A stretch of 64,000 nt of DNA from Marvania coccoides (Eukaryota; Chlorophyta; Trebouxiophyceae; Chlorellales; Chlorellaceae), in assembly GCA_963854735.1 (NCBI GenBank), contig OY978097.1:2790001-2854000 (forward strand), read 5' to 3'. The notes beneath the pieces are model-generated. The model was not told the origin of the DNA. It saw only the letters and a program-made list of their open reading frames with translations, and did not search any database. Each line of letters opens with the position of its first letter. Positions within the stretch are counted from its first letter, which is position 1. Both the position numbers and the translations under genes were made by a program. Below are positions 1 through 8,910 of this stretch, one piece after another.

Positions 1-21
1 CTTTAGGGCGTCTTCATGCAC

Positions 22-528
22 TTAGTGAGTCTTCTCGCTGGCGCGGTGCTCAGCCTCCTGTCCGGCCTCCTGCATCCGATGCTTGGCCTCCTGGAAGCCC
101 TCGCCCACGCGGTGACCAGCCTCGTTAACCGCACCCTTGGTCTGTTCCCAGGCGCCACCAGCCGTCTGCAGGGAAGCGGGGAAGAAATAAAAATATTGTT
201 CAAAACAAATTGTTTCCAAAAATACAGACATACAAAAACATTGTAATAGTTTACCTCTCCGGTCTTCTGCTGGGCCTCGCCCGTCTTCGCCTGTGCGGTG
301 CCTGCCATCTGCAAATTGATTTAGGGAAAATTTATTAAATTATTTTCCGCTGCTGCCGGCTAAATAAAACAAAAGCAAAACTGCCACGAAACCGCCTTGG
401 AGGGAAGCTCTCACCTCCGAGACTCGCCCCTTAGTAGCCTCCCAGGCCCCTGCAGCACTTTCTCCAGCGCCCACCACGGCGTCCTTCATTTTTTGAGTAA
501 TAGGCTTGCTTTCGGGTTGTCCGCTCAT
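22..528 (-). CDS. LEA-like (group 3) stress protein, 103 aa
   Basis: Three exons (528-415, 308-255, 165-22) join in phase 0 to give a small, very hydrophilic protein rich in Ala, Glu, Gly, Lys and Gln, starting MSGQPESKPITQKMKDAVVG. It has no Cys or hydrophobic core, and short degenerate 11-mer-like motifs recur (AWEATKGRV, AWEQTKGAV, EGFQEAKHRM, EAGQEAEHRA). This is the composition of group 3 late-embryogenesis-abundant proteins, including those induced by cold hardening in Chlorella, which are thought to protect membranes and enzymes during freezing or drying. Donors are GTGAG and GTAAAC, and both acceptors are CAG. The family is assigned by composition and periodicity only; no catalytic role is expected. 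The promoter should lie just above 528. Confidence 0.75.
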
Positions 529-1164
529 TGTGTAGGGCTTTGCGTGTCTTTGGATGGCTTGAATGTAAACTGGATTAAATACAAGAACTATATAGTTGAG
601 CAAATTGCAGTTAACGCGTTTTGGGTGCCCACCTGTCACCAAAGGGCCACCCAAAAAGAAGTTAGGCAGCATCTAGAGGATTCGGATTCACGACAAGAAT
701 TCATCGCAGTTTCATCAATCAATTACACAAAACAAATAATTAAACATAATTTTGAATAACGGATGCAGCACCTGCTTGCTGCATATTATACTTTAACTAC
801 AGGTTCTCCTGGGGTTCACCAACTGCACCGGTGCATCCTGCCCCTATGCTGTTGTATGGGGCTCAGTATGTGTCACCATGGGACTGTCTTGTGTAACGAC
901 TTTGATTTCGCTCGCGAGAGTGTATGTGTATGTACCTGTGGTGGGAGCATTAAGCACAACACTCACACCGGCAGCAGCACTTTCTAGGAGAGATTCCTGG
1001 TCATTCTGAGCATTTTATAAATCACACCATTGTGTTCGAGATTATAACCGTCGCAATGGTTTTGGGGTGACGTAAAAATATGTAATTAATAAATAAAGCT
1101 ACCCTTGTTCAGCCATTGTATAATTATCCAGCACAGCCGCCATCCCTGCATCGCGCCTATGCCA
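529..1164. other. intergenic, no gene seen
   Basis: This AT-rich interval lies between the LEA gene start and the methyltransferase gene end. Short open frames here have no coding character. I see no repeat or RNA gene. Confidence 0.6.
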
Positions 1165-3495
1165 TCATTTCTTCCGGCGGGCAGCTTTTTTCGTATTCTT
1201 CTTCGGCGACAAGGCAGCCAAAATCCGCTTCGACTTTGACGGCGACTTGCTGCTCGGCTGAGGGGCAGGCGCAGCCCGGGGCGTGCGGGAAGAGCTGGGC
1301 TCTGCAACAGGCTCCACGGCTGCCGGAGCAGCTTTCAAGGGCTTCTCCTTCTGGCTCTGAAGTTGTATCGACGGTGCGCAGTCTGCAGCTTCTGCTGGCG
1401 CTGCTACCTCCTCGGTCGGTACCCGCACGCCCCTGAACCGCTCCACCTCTTTGAGGGACCTGAATCTCTCGCCAGTGGGGATGTGGGTGTACTTGCGCTT
1501 AACAATGCCAACTTTCCACTCCTCAGGAGGCCAAACGCCACGGACAGCTCCCTCCACCAGCCGTTCAGGGACAGGGACCCGCTTCCGTTTTGCCCAATTA
1601 CCGCCAGGGGCTGGCGCAGTGGTTCCGACAGGCGGCTGCGCTGGCACTGTTGCCGCCGGCGCTGCCGCTGTTAAGGTTCCAGCCTCCTCCACTGCCTGAC
1701 GCTCCGCTACAGGCTGCACCGCTGGAGGGGCTGCCTCCGCTGCTGCAGTTGGGGGCTCTATGGGTGCGGCCAGTTCTTCTGCTGCAGTCGCTTCTAAAGT
1801 CTGCCGTGAAAGCGCTGCTGCTGCTGGCGCTGGCACGCGCACCCCGCGGAATCGCTCCACCTCTGGGATTGACTTTAAGCGGTAGCCGGTGGGCAGATGG
1901 ACGTAGTAGAAGTCGCGCCCTTTCCCGCCCTTCCGCGGCACATTGAGGACCTCCCACTCTTCTGCGGGCACGGCGCCAGCCACAGCGCCCTCCACCAGTT
2001 TCTCCGGCATGCCGGGGTTCTTGATCTTTTCGATGACGGCGCTGGGGCGCCTTTTCGTCGGCGACGTGACCACCGCTGCTGCCGCTGCTTTTGGCGGGAG
2101 TCCCACTTTTTCGGCGCTCTCCTGCCGCTGCCGCGGTTTCTGCTGCACCAATTTTCTTGGTCGACCGCCAACCACGTACTCCTCATCGCTCTCAGCCTTT
2201 GTCCGCTTGGCGTTCATCTTCTTCTTCTCCTGCTGGCGCCTGCTCGGAGCCTCCTCTTCTGCCCCCTCCTCCTCCTCCTTCTGCTCCTCCTCCACCTTCT
2301 TGGGGCGACCCCGTTTCTTGCCGCTCCCCTGCTGCACCGGCTTGTGTGGCAGCGGAATGGCGATCGAAAAAGGTTCCCTGCTGCCCCACAAAGCTGTTGT
2401 TTCATCAGCCTCTTCATCCTCAGAATCGACGAATGCCTGCGTGAGGCTCCTGCACCCCCGCCGCGCGCCCCTGCCCATCCCAGCCAGCGCGTCCGCCTGG
2501 GCTGCAGCTGCAGCAGCATCAAAAACGGCAGCAGGGCGGATGAGCGGCACCGGAAGGCAGATGTCGACGGCAGACAGCTGAGAGCTGCCTCTCATGCCGT
2601 GGTCCAGAGGGAGCGGCGGCGTCAGCGTGGGTTGGTACTCCGGTTCGGTGCGGGGGCGGCTGGGGTCGCGGTTGAAAATGTAGGCTTTAAAGGACCGACC
2701 GCTGCCATTCATTTTCACAGAGAAAGAGTCCACAAGCGTGAGGGGACCAAACCCGTAATCATCCTCCATGGCCAGGGCAGGGTCTTTCGCGCGCACAGCC
2801 CGCTGCACGAGCGTGACGGAGCGCAGCGACTTGGAGGCGGCAAAAAGGCGACCGAAGCCCACCCTGGCGTCCACCGGTACTCCCTCCCAAAAGGAGTAGG
2901 CGTGGGTGTAGCTGTTCAACGTATGCATCGCCTCGATGGGCAGGTTGATGATGAGAGGCAGCGGCAGTGGCATGTTTGTGAGCCCCTTGCGTTGCACCGC
3001 TTGAGAGGCTTGTTTGACGAATGCCATGGCTTTGTTGCACTTGACGGGGTCCATTTCCACGCCCGTGGCTTCGCGCAGCTCTGTGGTCAGCAGCGCCTGC
3101 ATCAGGGGCCGGCACAGCCCCGCACCTACGTCCACCAGGTGGCTGGTGGCGCCCAGGCCGCAGCTAGTCGCCATCACATCCAAAATGCGCTGCATACCAA
3201 CGCCGGAGATGCTGCCGTACAGCCCCTCCACGCCCTCTCCACCCCCCAGGTTGTTCTGCAAGTGACGATAGCAAAGCGGCGGGGGTTCATTTGCCAGCAA
3301 AAAAAGTTGAATTAAAATAAGAGTTACTTCGGGAGGGAGGGCTGCTTTGATTTTGGGGTGTGTGTGGATGTGATGGATGCGTCGCAGCACGACTATTAGA
3401 CTGAAGAACGACCGCACCTCTATTGAGTTCATCGTATTCTGCAAGGAGCGCACTCGCTGCTCCTCTGACGAGCGCTCCTTCTTCGTACAATGCAT
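1165..3495 (-). CDS. DOT1-like SAM methyltransferase fused to AT-hook and two MBD-like domains
   Basis: One open frame of 776 aa. Residues about 90-290 form a class I SAM-dependent methyltransferase domain: YGSISGVGMQRILDVM leads into motif I (VDVGAGLCRP, residues 121-130), followed by an acidic GVEMD strand end and a YSFWEGVPVDAR segment as in DOT1-like algal and protist methyltransferases. Residues near 390 hold an AT-hook (KKRGRPKK) in a charged linker. The C-terminal part carries two related modules (about 493-552 and 638-690), each with W, a basic strand, an HxPTGxRxxS-type turn and VERFRGVRVP, which resemble methyl-CpG-binding domains. A basic tail ends in RRKK. A possible 72-nt intron (3327-3256, GTAACT to TTGCAG) keeps the frame, giving 752 aa if spliced. 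Likely nuclear; a chromatin substrate is inferred, not shown. The uL1 gene diverges 297 bp away. Confidence 0.7.
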   Translation of the reverse strand: MHCTKKERSSEEQRVRSLQNTMNSIEVRSFFSLIVVLRRIHHIHTHPKIKAALPPEVTLILIQLFLLANEPPPLCYRHLQNNLGGGEGVEGLYGSISGVGMQRILDVMATSCGLGATSHLVDVGAGLCRPLMQALLTTELREATGVEMDPVKCNKAMAFVKQASQAVQRKGLTNMPLPLPLIINLPIEAMHTLNSYTHAYSFWEGVPVDARVGFGRLFAASKSLRSVTLVQRAVRAKDPALAMEDDYGFGPLTLVDSFSVKMNGSGRSFKAYIFNRDPSRPRTEPEYQPTLTPPLPLDHGMRGSSQLSAVDICLPVPLIRPAAVFDAAAAAAQADALAGMGRGARRGCRSLTQAFVDSEDEEADETTALWGSREPFSIAIPLPHKPVQQGSGKKRGRPKKVEEEQKEEEEGAEEEAPSRRQQEKKKMNAKRTKAESDEEYVVGGRPRKLVQQKPRQRQESAEKVGLPPKAAAAAVVTSPTKRRPSAVIEKIKNPGMPEKLVEGAVAGAVPAEEWEVLNVPRKGGKGRDFYYVHLPTGYRLKSIPEVERFRGVRVPAPAAAALSRQTLEATAAEELAAPIEPPTAAAEAAPPAVQPVAERQAVEEAGTLTAAAPAATVPAQPPVGTTAPAPGGNWAKRKRVPVPERLVEGAVRGVWPPEEWKVGIVKRKYTHIPTGERFRSLKEVERFRGVRVPTEEVAAPAEAADCAPSIQLQSQKEKPLKAAPAAVEPVAEPSSSRTPRAAPAPQPSSKSPSKSKRILAALSPKKNTKKAARRKK

Positions 3496-3792
3496 GTTTT
3501 CAGCTCTATCGGTACATCAGTTCACCAGTTCTGGGCAATCGTGAGGTCGGGAGAGAAAAACGGTTTCGCTTGAGATGAAAGATTAAGACCCGAAAATGTT
3601 GTGTTCGCGGTCTTTCTGGGTAACTTGAAAAAATGGGTACCCAAATTTATTACAAGTTGGGTGTCTTGAACGTATGCGGGCCAATTTGAAATAAAAATGC
3701 ATGAACAAAAATTGGCGGGAAATTGCAATTTTCCGAAGAAACAGAAGCCGGGTGGTTCATATTTGTATCAAATAATTGAGACTCGATTAATA

Positions 3793-4813
3793 ATGTTGCG
3801 GATAGGTGCGAAGGAGTCGCTCACAAAAATTGTGACTGCGGTCCATCTCCGCGTGTTCTCTGCCGTAAGTGGCATTTCAACAGCCCGTGTTTATTCCAGC
3901 TAGTGCAATTGAGCCATCCATGCCGCGTTCTTTCTGTTTCATCCTCTCAACCCCACGCTCACTTTCATGTCTTACAAACCTTCTGTTCGAGCAGGAGGCA
4001 GCGCAGCTGGCCACCTCCGCAGACGCACCCCCCGTTATATCCGAGGATGCCACCGGCGGCATCCGCACCGTGGGCGGCCTCCCGCTGCCCCGTTTCGTCC
4101 TCACGCAGCGCCGCGATCGCCCCGCCCCCGCCCCCCTCATGGACGCCATCCGCACCGTCCAGGCCTCGAAACGCGCGCGGTTCGACGAGTCTATCGACCT
4201 GGCAGTCAATCTGGGCATTGACCCGCGCAGGGGGGACCAAATGGTGCGAGGGGCGGTGACGCTTCCTCACGGCACCGGCAAAGCCGTCAGAGTGTGCGTG
4301 TTCGCCAAAGGCGAGGCCGCAGAGGCGGCGCGCGCCGCGGGGGCCGACATTGTGGGCGACGAGGACCTCATTTCCCGCATCCAAGAGAGCGGCGGCTCTG
4401 GGCTGGCGTTTGACAAGTGCGTGGCTACACCCGAGCTGATGTCAAAGCTGGGCAAAATCGCCCGCATTCTGGGGCCCCGTGGGCTCATGCCCAACCCCAA
4501 GCTGGGCACCGTCACCCCCAATGTGGCGGAAGCCATCGGACAGCTGAAGCGTGGCCGCGTTGAATTTCGGGCTGACAAGGGCGGTGTTGTGCATGCCACA
4601 GTGGGACGCAGGAGCTTCGGGGAGGCGCAGGTGGAAGAGAATGTGGGGGCGCTGGCGGGGGCGCTGCTGGCGGCGCGGCCAAAGGGCGTGAAAGGCAGCG
4701 GAGCGGGTGGGTATCTGTTGGGGGCGGCGCTTTCTTCCACAATGGGCAGTGGCGTGCCGGTGACGATCGCCTCGCTGGTGCACGCTGCGCAGGTGATAAA
4801 GACCGGCAAGTAA
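3793..4813 (+). CDS. organellar (probably mitochondrial) ribosomal protein uL1
   Basis: Two exons (3793-3864, 3995-4813; GTAAGT donor, GCAG acceptor, phase 0) encode 296 aa. Residues about 75-295 are a bacterial-type L1 domain with the signature ILGPRGLMPNPKLGTV, the strand VEFRADKGGVVHATVG and an RFDESIDLAVNLGIDPR start. The protein binds 23S-type rRNA at the L1 stalk and helps release deacylated tRNA from the E site. The extension MLRIGAKESLTKIVTAVHLR is basic and amphipathic without acidic excess at its start, favouring mitochondria, though a plastid target is not excluded. The protein is longer than bacterial L1 (about 230 aa) mainly because of this extension. It is divergent from the methyltransferase gene, with 297 bp between start codons. 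Confidence 0.9.
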
Positions 4814-5193
4814 AGAGCGGCTGCGGAGAGTCCGCAGCCTGATAACGCGTGTGTTTTTATTTTCAATTCTTCTTTAGTGCAAGCGACTGCGTTATTATTA
4901 AATTTTATTGAACAGCTCAAAAGGTACATGCACGCAAGGATTGTGTTTATTATAAAGACACGTTTTTTTCCCCCATTCTTAATGAAACAACATCAAGCAA
5001 ACATTTGACAAATTATGACATAGAAACCTAGAGCCTTTATTCTCCGACTCTCGAAAATTACATTCAACCAAAAAAGAGACTCACACATAGGTTCATTAAA
5101 GGAAAATATTAAAGGGAGGAGGGGATGAGGCGTGCAGTGTTGCTTTAGTTGTGAAAAGGAGGGGAAGCTTCTTGAGAGCGGCGATGAATATCT
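4814..5193. other. convergent intergenic region, no gene seen
   Basis: AT-rich spacer between the 3' ends of the uL1 and FHA-like genes; no repeat or coding signal noted. Confidence 0.6.
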
Positions 5194-5396
5194 TTACGCG
5201 TGGGCGTGGACGTTGCGAAGCACGGTGTACTGAACGTCGGGCCCCATTTCAACGGTAGCTCCAGGGTGCAGCTTGAAGCGCTCGCCCTTCTTCACGGGGC
5301 TGCCATCCACCTTGATATCGCACACTGCAAACAAACAGCGGAAATGTGTATTAAAAATGTGAATTAGCTGCATTTCACGCACTTATAATTCAACAC

Positions 5397-5479
<83 letters not shown>

Positions 5480-5929
5480 AAAATAATATTGGATGGTAGA
5501 AGGTCATGTTGGTGCCCCTTACTTGAGTCGATGTCGGTCAAGAAAAGGACTGAAGGTGAGTCCAGCGGGCGAGCAGGCCCTTCGGCCTCGAAGAGAATGT
5601 GGACGCCGCCGTGGTCGACGACAGTGAGGTCCACAGCTTCAGAGCTCTTCGCAGCGTAGTCAGCAGCGCCGATAGAGCACACCCTGTAATAAAAAAAAAG
5701 CAAGTGCGGTAAAATGGCGTCGGGCAATTAAAAAATGTCCAAACTAGAGGCAAAGAAGTTGCTCTTACTTGCGGGATCCGATGACGCCCGTGAGGTCCAC
5801 GTCCTTGAGGTTGGCAGCCTTCACCTTTGGCGCAAGTGACCACAGCGTATTTGCCTGAATTTTAAGCGCCCGGCGTACAGGCCTGGGGAGGGTTACGCGA
5901 GACGGAGAGACGAACACGTTGGCACGCAT
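5194..5929 (-). CDS. small FHA-like domain protein, 150 aa, probably plastid or mitochondrial
   Basis: Three exons (5929-5769, 5683-5523, 5324-5194) with phases 2 and 1 give an exact 150-aa frame. The first 30 residues (MRANVFVSPSRVTLPRPVRR...) are basic and Ser-rich, like an organelle transit peptide. The rest resembles a divergent forkhead-associated fold: GVIGSRKVCSIG, a VDLTVVDHGGVHILF strand pair, FLTDIDSMCDIKVDG in place of the usual D-x-S-x-NGT-x-VNG loop, and a KLHPGATVEMG turn. FHA domains bind phosphothreonine, but the Arg and Ser/His contacts are not obvious here, so phosphopeptide binding is uncertain. Intron 2 contains a long AT dinucleotide repeat. Confidence 0.6.
5401..5475. 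repeat. (AT)n microsatellite, about 75 bp
   Basis: A nearly pure AT dinucleotide tract inside intron 2 of the FHA-like gene, close to its 3' side. It is likely length-polymorphic and could form a hairpin in the pre-mRNA. Confidence 0.97.
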
Positions 5930-6601
5930 CGTGGCGATGGGGAGAGCTGGATAAGGGGTTTCGCTTTGAATGGCTGCAGGGGGAGATGCAGAAATGTTGG
6001 GTGGGTGAGTGAAGTTTTAGAGCAACCGTGTTGCCCCACGGGCGCATACCTGGTAATAAAATGTTCGAGAGACTCAATTTCACGAGTGCCGAGATGATTT
6101 GAGATAACAGCGAGACCTGGAGAGAGAGAATTAAACAAAACTTTTTTTGCCGAGACCTGGTGACGTGGCAGAATCTCACAGTTACAGTCGTGCTGCTTTC
6201 ATTTCAAGCTTTTGATTAGCTAATATTTGGATTGTGGCGAAGTGGGTGCCCCAGGAAGCAGTCAAAACTGCTCAGAAACGGGCGTTGTCTTTGGGGTGCA
6301 CCCGCTGCTGGTGCTCTGTTGATTTTGACATCTTACATCCTTAATGTCCTGTTTTTTCTCGTTTCGCTTTCGGCTTAGGGGCTCCGCTGCGTCCCATTTG
6401 TATTCGGCTCTTTCCTTGAGAACAACAGGTTATTTGGTGGGTATGAGGTGGTGAGGTGCGACAGTGGTGGTGTGCTTGGGCATTCGTTTGTCCAGCGGTG
6501 TGACAGCGAGTGGTGAATGGCGATTAGTGCATGGAGAGAATGAATATTATGCATCTTAACAAACGGTTCTATATTTATTTTCATATCTCACAGTTTATAT
6601 C

Positions 6602-6925
6602 GTTGCATATTTGAATTGACGGCATGCATATCAAGCATATACGTACCTCACGGCATATAAAGGTTCTTCTACCGCATACAAGCTGATGTTTTTCTTCCAT
6701 CAGCGAACGGATACAGTGCATTTTCAACACCGTTCACATATTTATTTTCCTCTTAGTTTCTATCCGTGCATATTTGAATTGACGGCATGCACATCAAGCA
6801 TATAAAGTACTTCACGGCATATTCAAGGGTTCTTATACTTTACCGCATGTACCCTGATACTTTTCTTCCGTTTACGGAACCGCATATGCGTAGGCCTCAA
6901 CACTTATTTATTTTTATTTATTCCT
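6602..6925. repeat. imperfect tandem duplication, period about 163 bp
   Basis: Two adjacent units start at about 6602 and 6765. Each opens with GCATATTTGAATTGACGGC and continues with a similar ATCAAGCATAT...CACGGCATAT...GGTTCTT...ACCGCAT...TGAT...TTTTCTTCC order. Copies differ by substitutions and small indels, so the duplication is not recent. The units hold no coding frame; a satellite or tandemly duplicated element end is possible. Confidence 0.85.
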
Positions 6926-6946
6926 ACGCGCACGGCTTCCACAAGC

Positions 6947-7021
6947 GTGCCAGTCTGCTATGTTGCCTTAGTTGCTTCTTTGTGCGGACTTTAAACCTGT
7001 AATGTATGTATGTATGTATGT
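6947..7021 (+). mobile_element. retroelement-like 3' tail, copy A
   Basis: The segment beginning GTGCCAGTCTGCTA and running through GCCTTAGTTGC and TGTGCGGACTTTAAACC to a TGTAATGTATGTATG tail is repeated, with few changes, at 15604-15672. A shared body with a variable short-repeat tail is typical of 5'-truncated non-LTR retrotransposons. No reverse transcriptase frame is attached. Confidence 0.55.
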
Positions 7022-7337
7022 TGGCAGGATGGCAGTGCTGCATTCAGTATCCTTCCACCCTCCCGCCTGTATGCTGCATTGAGTAACGAACATAAGCAAT
7101 AAGGTGCGATTTAACTTTGAGCTACGTTTCATGTGTTGCTATGTCGACTTTTCTGCCACCGCCACCGCCGCAGCATTTTTCTTTCGATACTACAGAAGAA
7201 TTGGAATTGTTCTTTGATTGTGGTACACGCATTAAGTATTGGACGAGGGAGAACTTTGAGTAGGAACAGTGCACCTACTATAGGGCGTCCTCCCCCTGGG
7301 GTCTCTTTAAAAAAAAAAATTGTTGAGAAATAAGACT

Positions 7338-7378
7338 GAGCTTAATTATCCTCGGTGCTTATTGGGCATATGAAAAAA
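7338..7378 (+). repeat. short dispersed element, copy 1
   Basis: Sequence GAGCTTAATTATCCTCGG followed by TGCTTATTGGGCATATGAAAAAA. The same element occurs at 23184-23225, inverted at 23115-23158, partly and inverted at 8672-8698, and more distantly at 44958-44986. All copies lie outside exons. Confidence 0.8.
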
Positions 7379-7902
7379 GATACGTGGGCCTTGCTGATAG
7401 ATTTTCTAGTTTGGTTTGATTGCAAATTGGCCAGGACACTGCATTAATATGAAGAGTTATGCTGCGAAAGCCAGCTCTGCCGGCAGGAACCAAAAAAATG
7501 CGAGGAGTATAAGGAGAGGCAAGGGCTGCAGGCGCACCGCTACGGCATGTGTCTACTGATCTAGGCCAGACCATTAGGTTCTGCCGCTATCTACCAGCAT
7601 CTGATGCATGGGGCCACCCTCCTCAGGAGGCTCCTGGCCTCTTTCCAGCACTTCTTTTCAAAGTCTCGGAAATGGCCGACCGAAAACATAATCGGTTGGC
7701 AAAGTAATGCATGTATTTTAAACGAAAAAGACAGCGCAGAGACCGTCGGATAGCGTGCTTCCTCGTCGCAGCCTACGTTTCTTTCATGATTATTATTGCA
7801 AATTTGGTTCGCAAGTCTCCTACGTTACAGCCTTCCACCGATAACCGCTCAAGCCTCGAACGCAACAGATTTTTGCACCTGAACAGAACCACCCCTAGTC
7901 GG

Positions 7903-8438
7903 ATGAGCTCCCAAGGTGCGGGATGACTCTAAGAATTGAGAAATCGCTGGGGTTTAACGCCCCCGAGAAACTTCTCCTTGCATCAAAGCGTCCATTAACA
8001 CTTGAATTATATTTCTGCAGCAAAAGGGACTGCTGCGGCCACCGCCAACGGGCAGGCCCAGCCACTTCAGTACTCGCCCGATGGCCGCCTCCCTCAGCCC
8101 ACCAAGCTCAGCGCCGTAGTCACAGACGCCGTCCGACGGTGGTACCTTGAAACAGAACGAGAGGCCGAGCGTGGAGACGTGGTGAGTTGAGCATTCCTCT
8201 CTTCGGCATTTCTCTTCCAGCTGCTGCCAATTTTTTTTAAGCATTCACACAGCCTCATAATTTCTAATAATTTCTTTCTTTCCTATACCTTCAATTATTG
8301 CAGAAATCTCAGGCTTTGTTGGGGCAGATGTTGATCGAGGGGTATGGCTGCGAGGCAGACCCCACCAGGGGAAGGGAGCTCAGCGAAAAGGCCAGGAGGC
8401 GAGGCTACCGCATGCAGGGCGTGTATTGCGAGATTTGA
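7903..8438 (+). CDS. small Sel1/TPR-like repeat protein, 102 aa
   Basis: Three exons (7903-7915, 8021-8181, 8304-8438) join in phases 1 and 0. The first exon encodes only MSSQ plus one base, so it is easily missed. After an Ala/Thr-rich start, the segment TDAVRRWYLETEREAERGDV leads into KSQALLGQMLIEGYGCEAD and GRELSEKARRRGYRMQGVY. That is one clear Sel1-like repeat (A-LG-x-Y-x-G-GV-D-x-A-x-W-x-KAA-x-G pattern) with a preceding half unit. Sel1 repeats are helical protein-protein scaffolds. One repeat is very few; the gene could be a conserved small adaptor or a shortened family member. It is flanked by opposite-facing copies of the short dispersed element. Confidence 0.65.
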
Positions 8439-8910
8439 CTACCATAAAAATGAACCATAAATAGACGACGAACTGCGAAACAGCCTAACTCTTGAGCCTC
8501 CAAAAAATATACCCATTATTTTTCAAGTAACAAACTCGCCATTTTTATGCCAGCGGCTCCCCCGCTTTCGTCCTGTCTTGTACCCTCTTTCGCCCTTTGT
8601 CTTTTTTTAGTATATCGTCAGTAAAAACGTGTAAGTTTTCTTTAAGAGAAAGAGAGCAGTGATAGTCATTATTTTTTCATATGCCCAATAAGCACCGGCA
8701 TTATGCATGGGCAGCTTTGTAGCTGCACGGCTGCATGCAGGTGGAGCAATACTCTCTTATGGCCGTTGGCAGACTGAGGAATTATGTCCAATCTGTGTGC
8801 GGTGGTTGTTGTTGTCGTTGTTGTCAGCGGGTCGCAAAATTCGAAAACAAATTTCCGCGTGCGTTTCATCATTTCAATTACAATTTTGAATTCAAAATGA
8901 TTTCTGGGCG
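8439..8910. other. intergenic spacer with one repeat fragment
   Basis: No gene is supported. It contains an inverted partial copy of the short dispersed element at 8672-8698 and otherwise AT-rich unique sequence. Confidence 0.6.
8672..8698 (-). repeat. short dispersed element, partial copy 2, inverted
   Basis: Read on the minus strand, this matches the right part of copy 1 exactly over about 26 bases (CGGTGCTTATTGGGC then ATATGAAAAAA). With copy 1 it forms an inverted pair around the Sel1-like gene. Confidence 0.8.

Larger units (their letters stand above)
5930..7902. other. gene-poor, repeat-containing interval
   Basis: About 2 kb without a supportable gene. It contains a tandem duplication with a 163-bp period (6602-6925), a retroelement-like 3' tail (6947-7021) and one copy of a short dispersed element (7338-7378). 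A short frame at 7711-7926 has a hydrophobic stretch but no splice or homology support. Confidence 0.6.

Noticed and set aside
1897..3315. 472-codon frame antisense to the methyltransferase gene
   Set aside because: It is produced by codon bias of the sense frame and has no domain.
7711..7926. Short frame with a hydrophobic segment upstream of the Sel1-like gene
   Set aside because: No homology or splice support; the better gene start lies in another frame at 7903.
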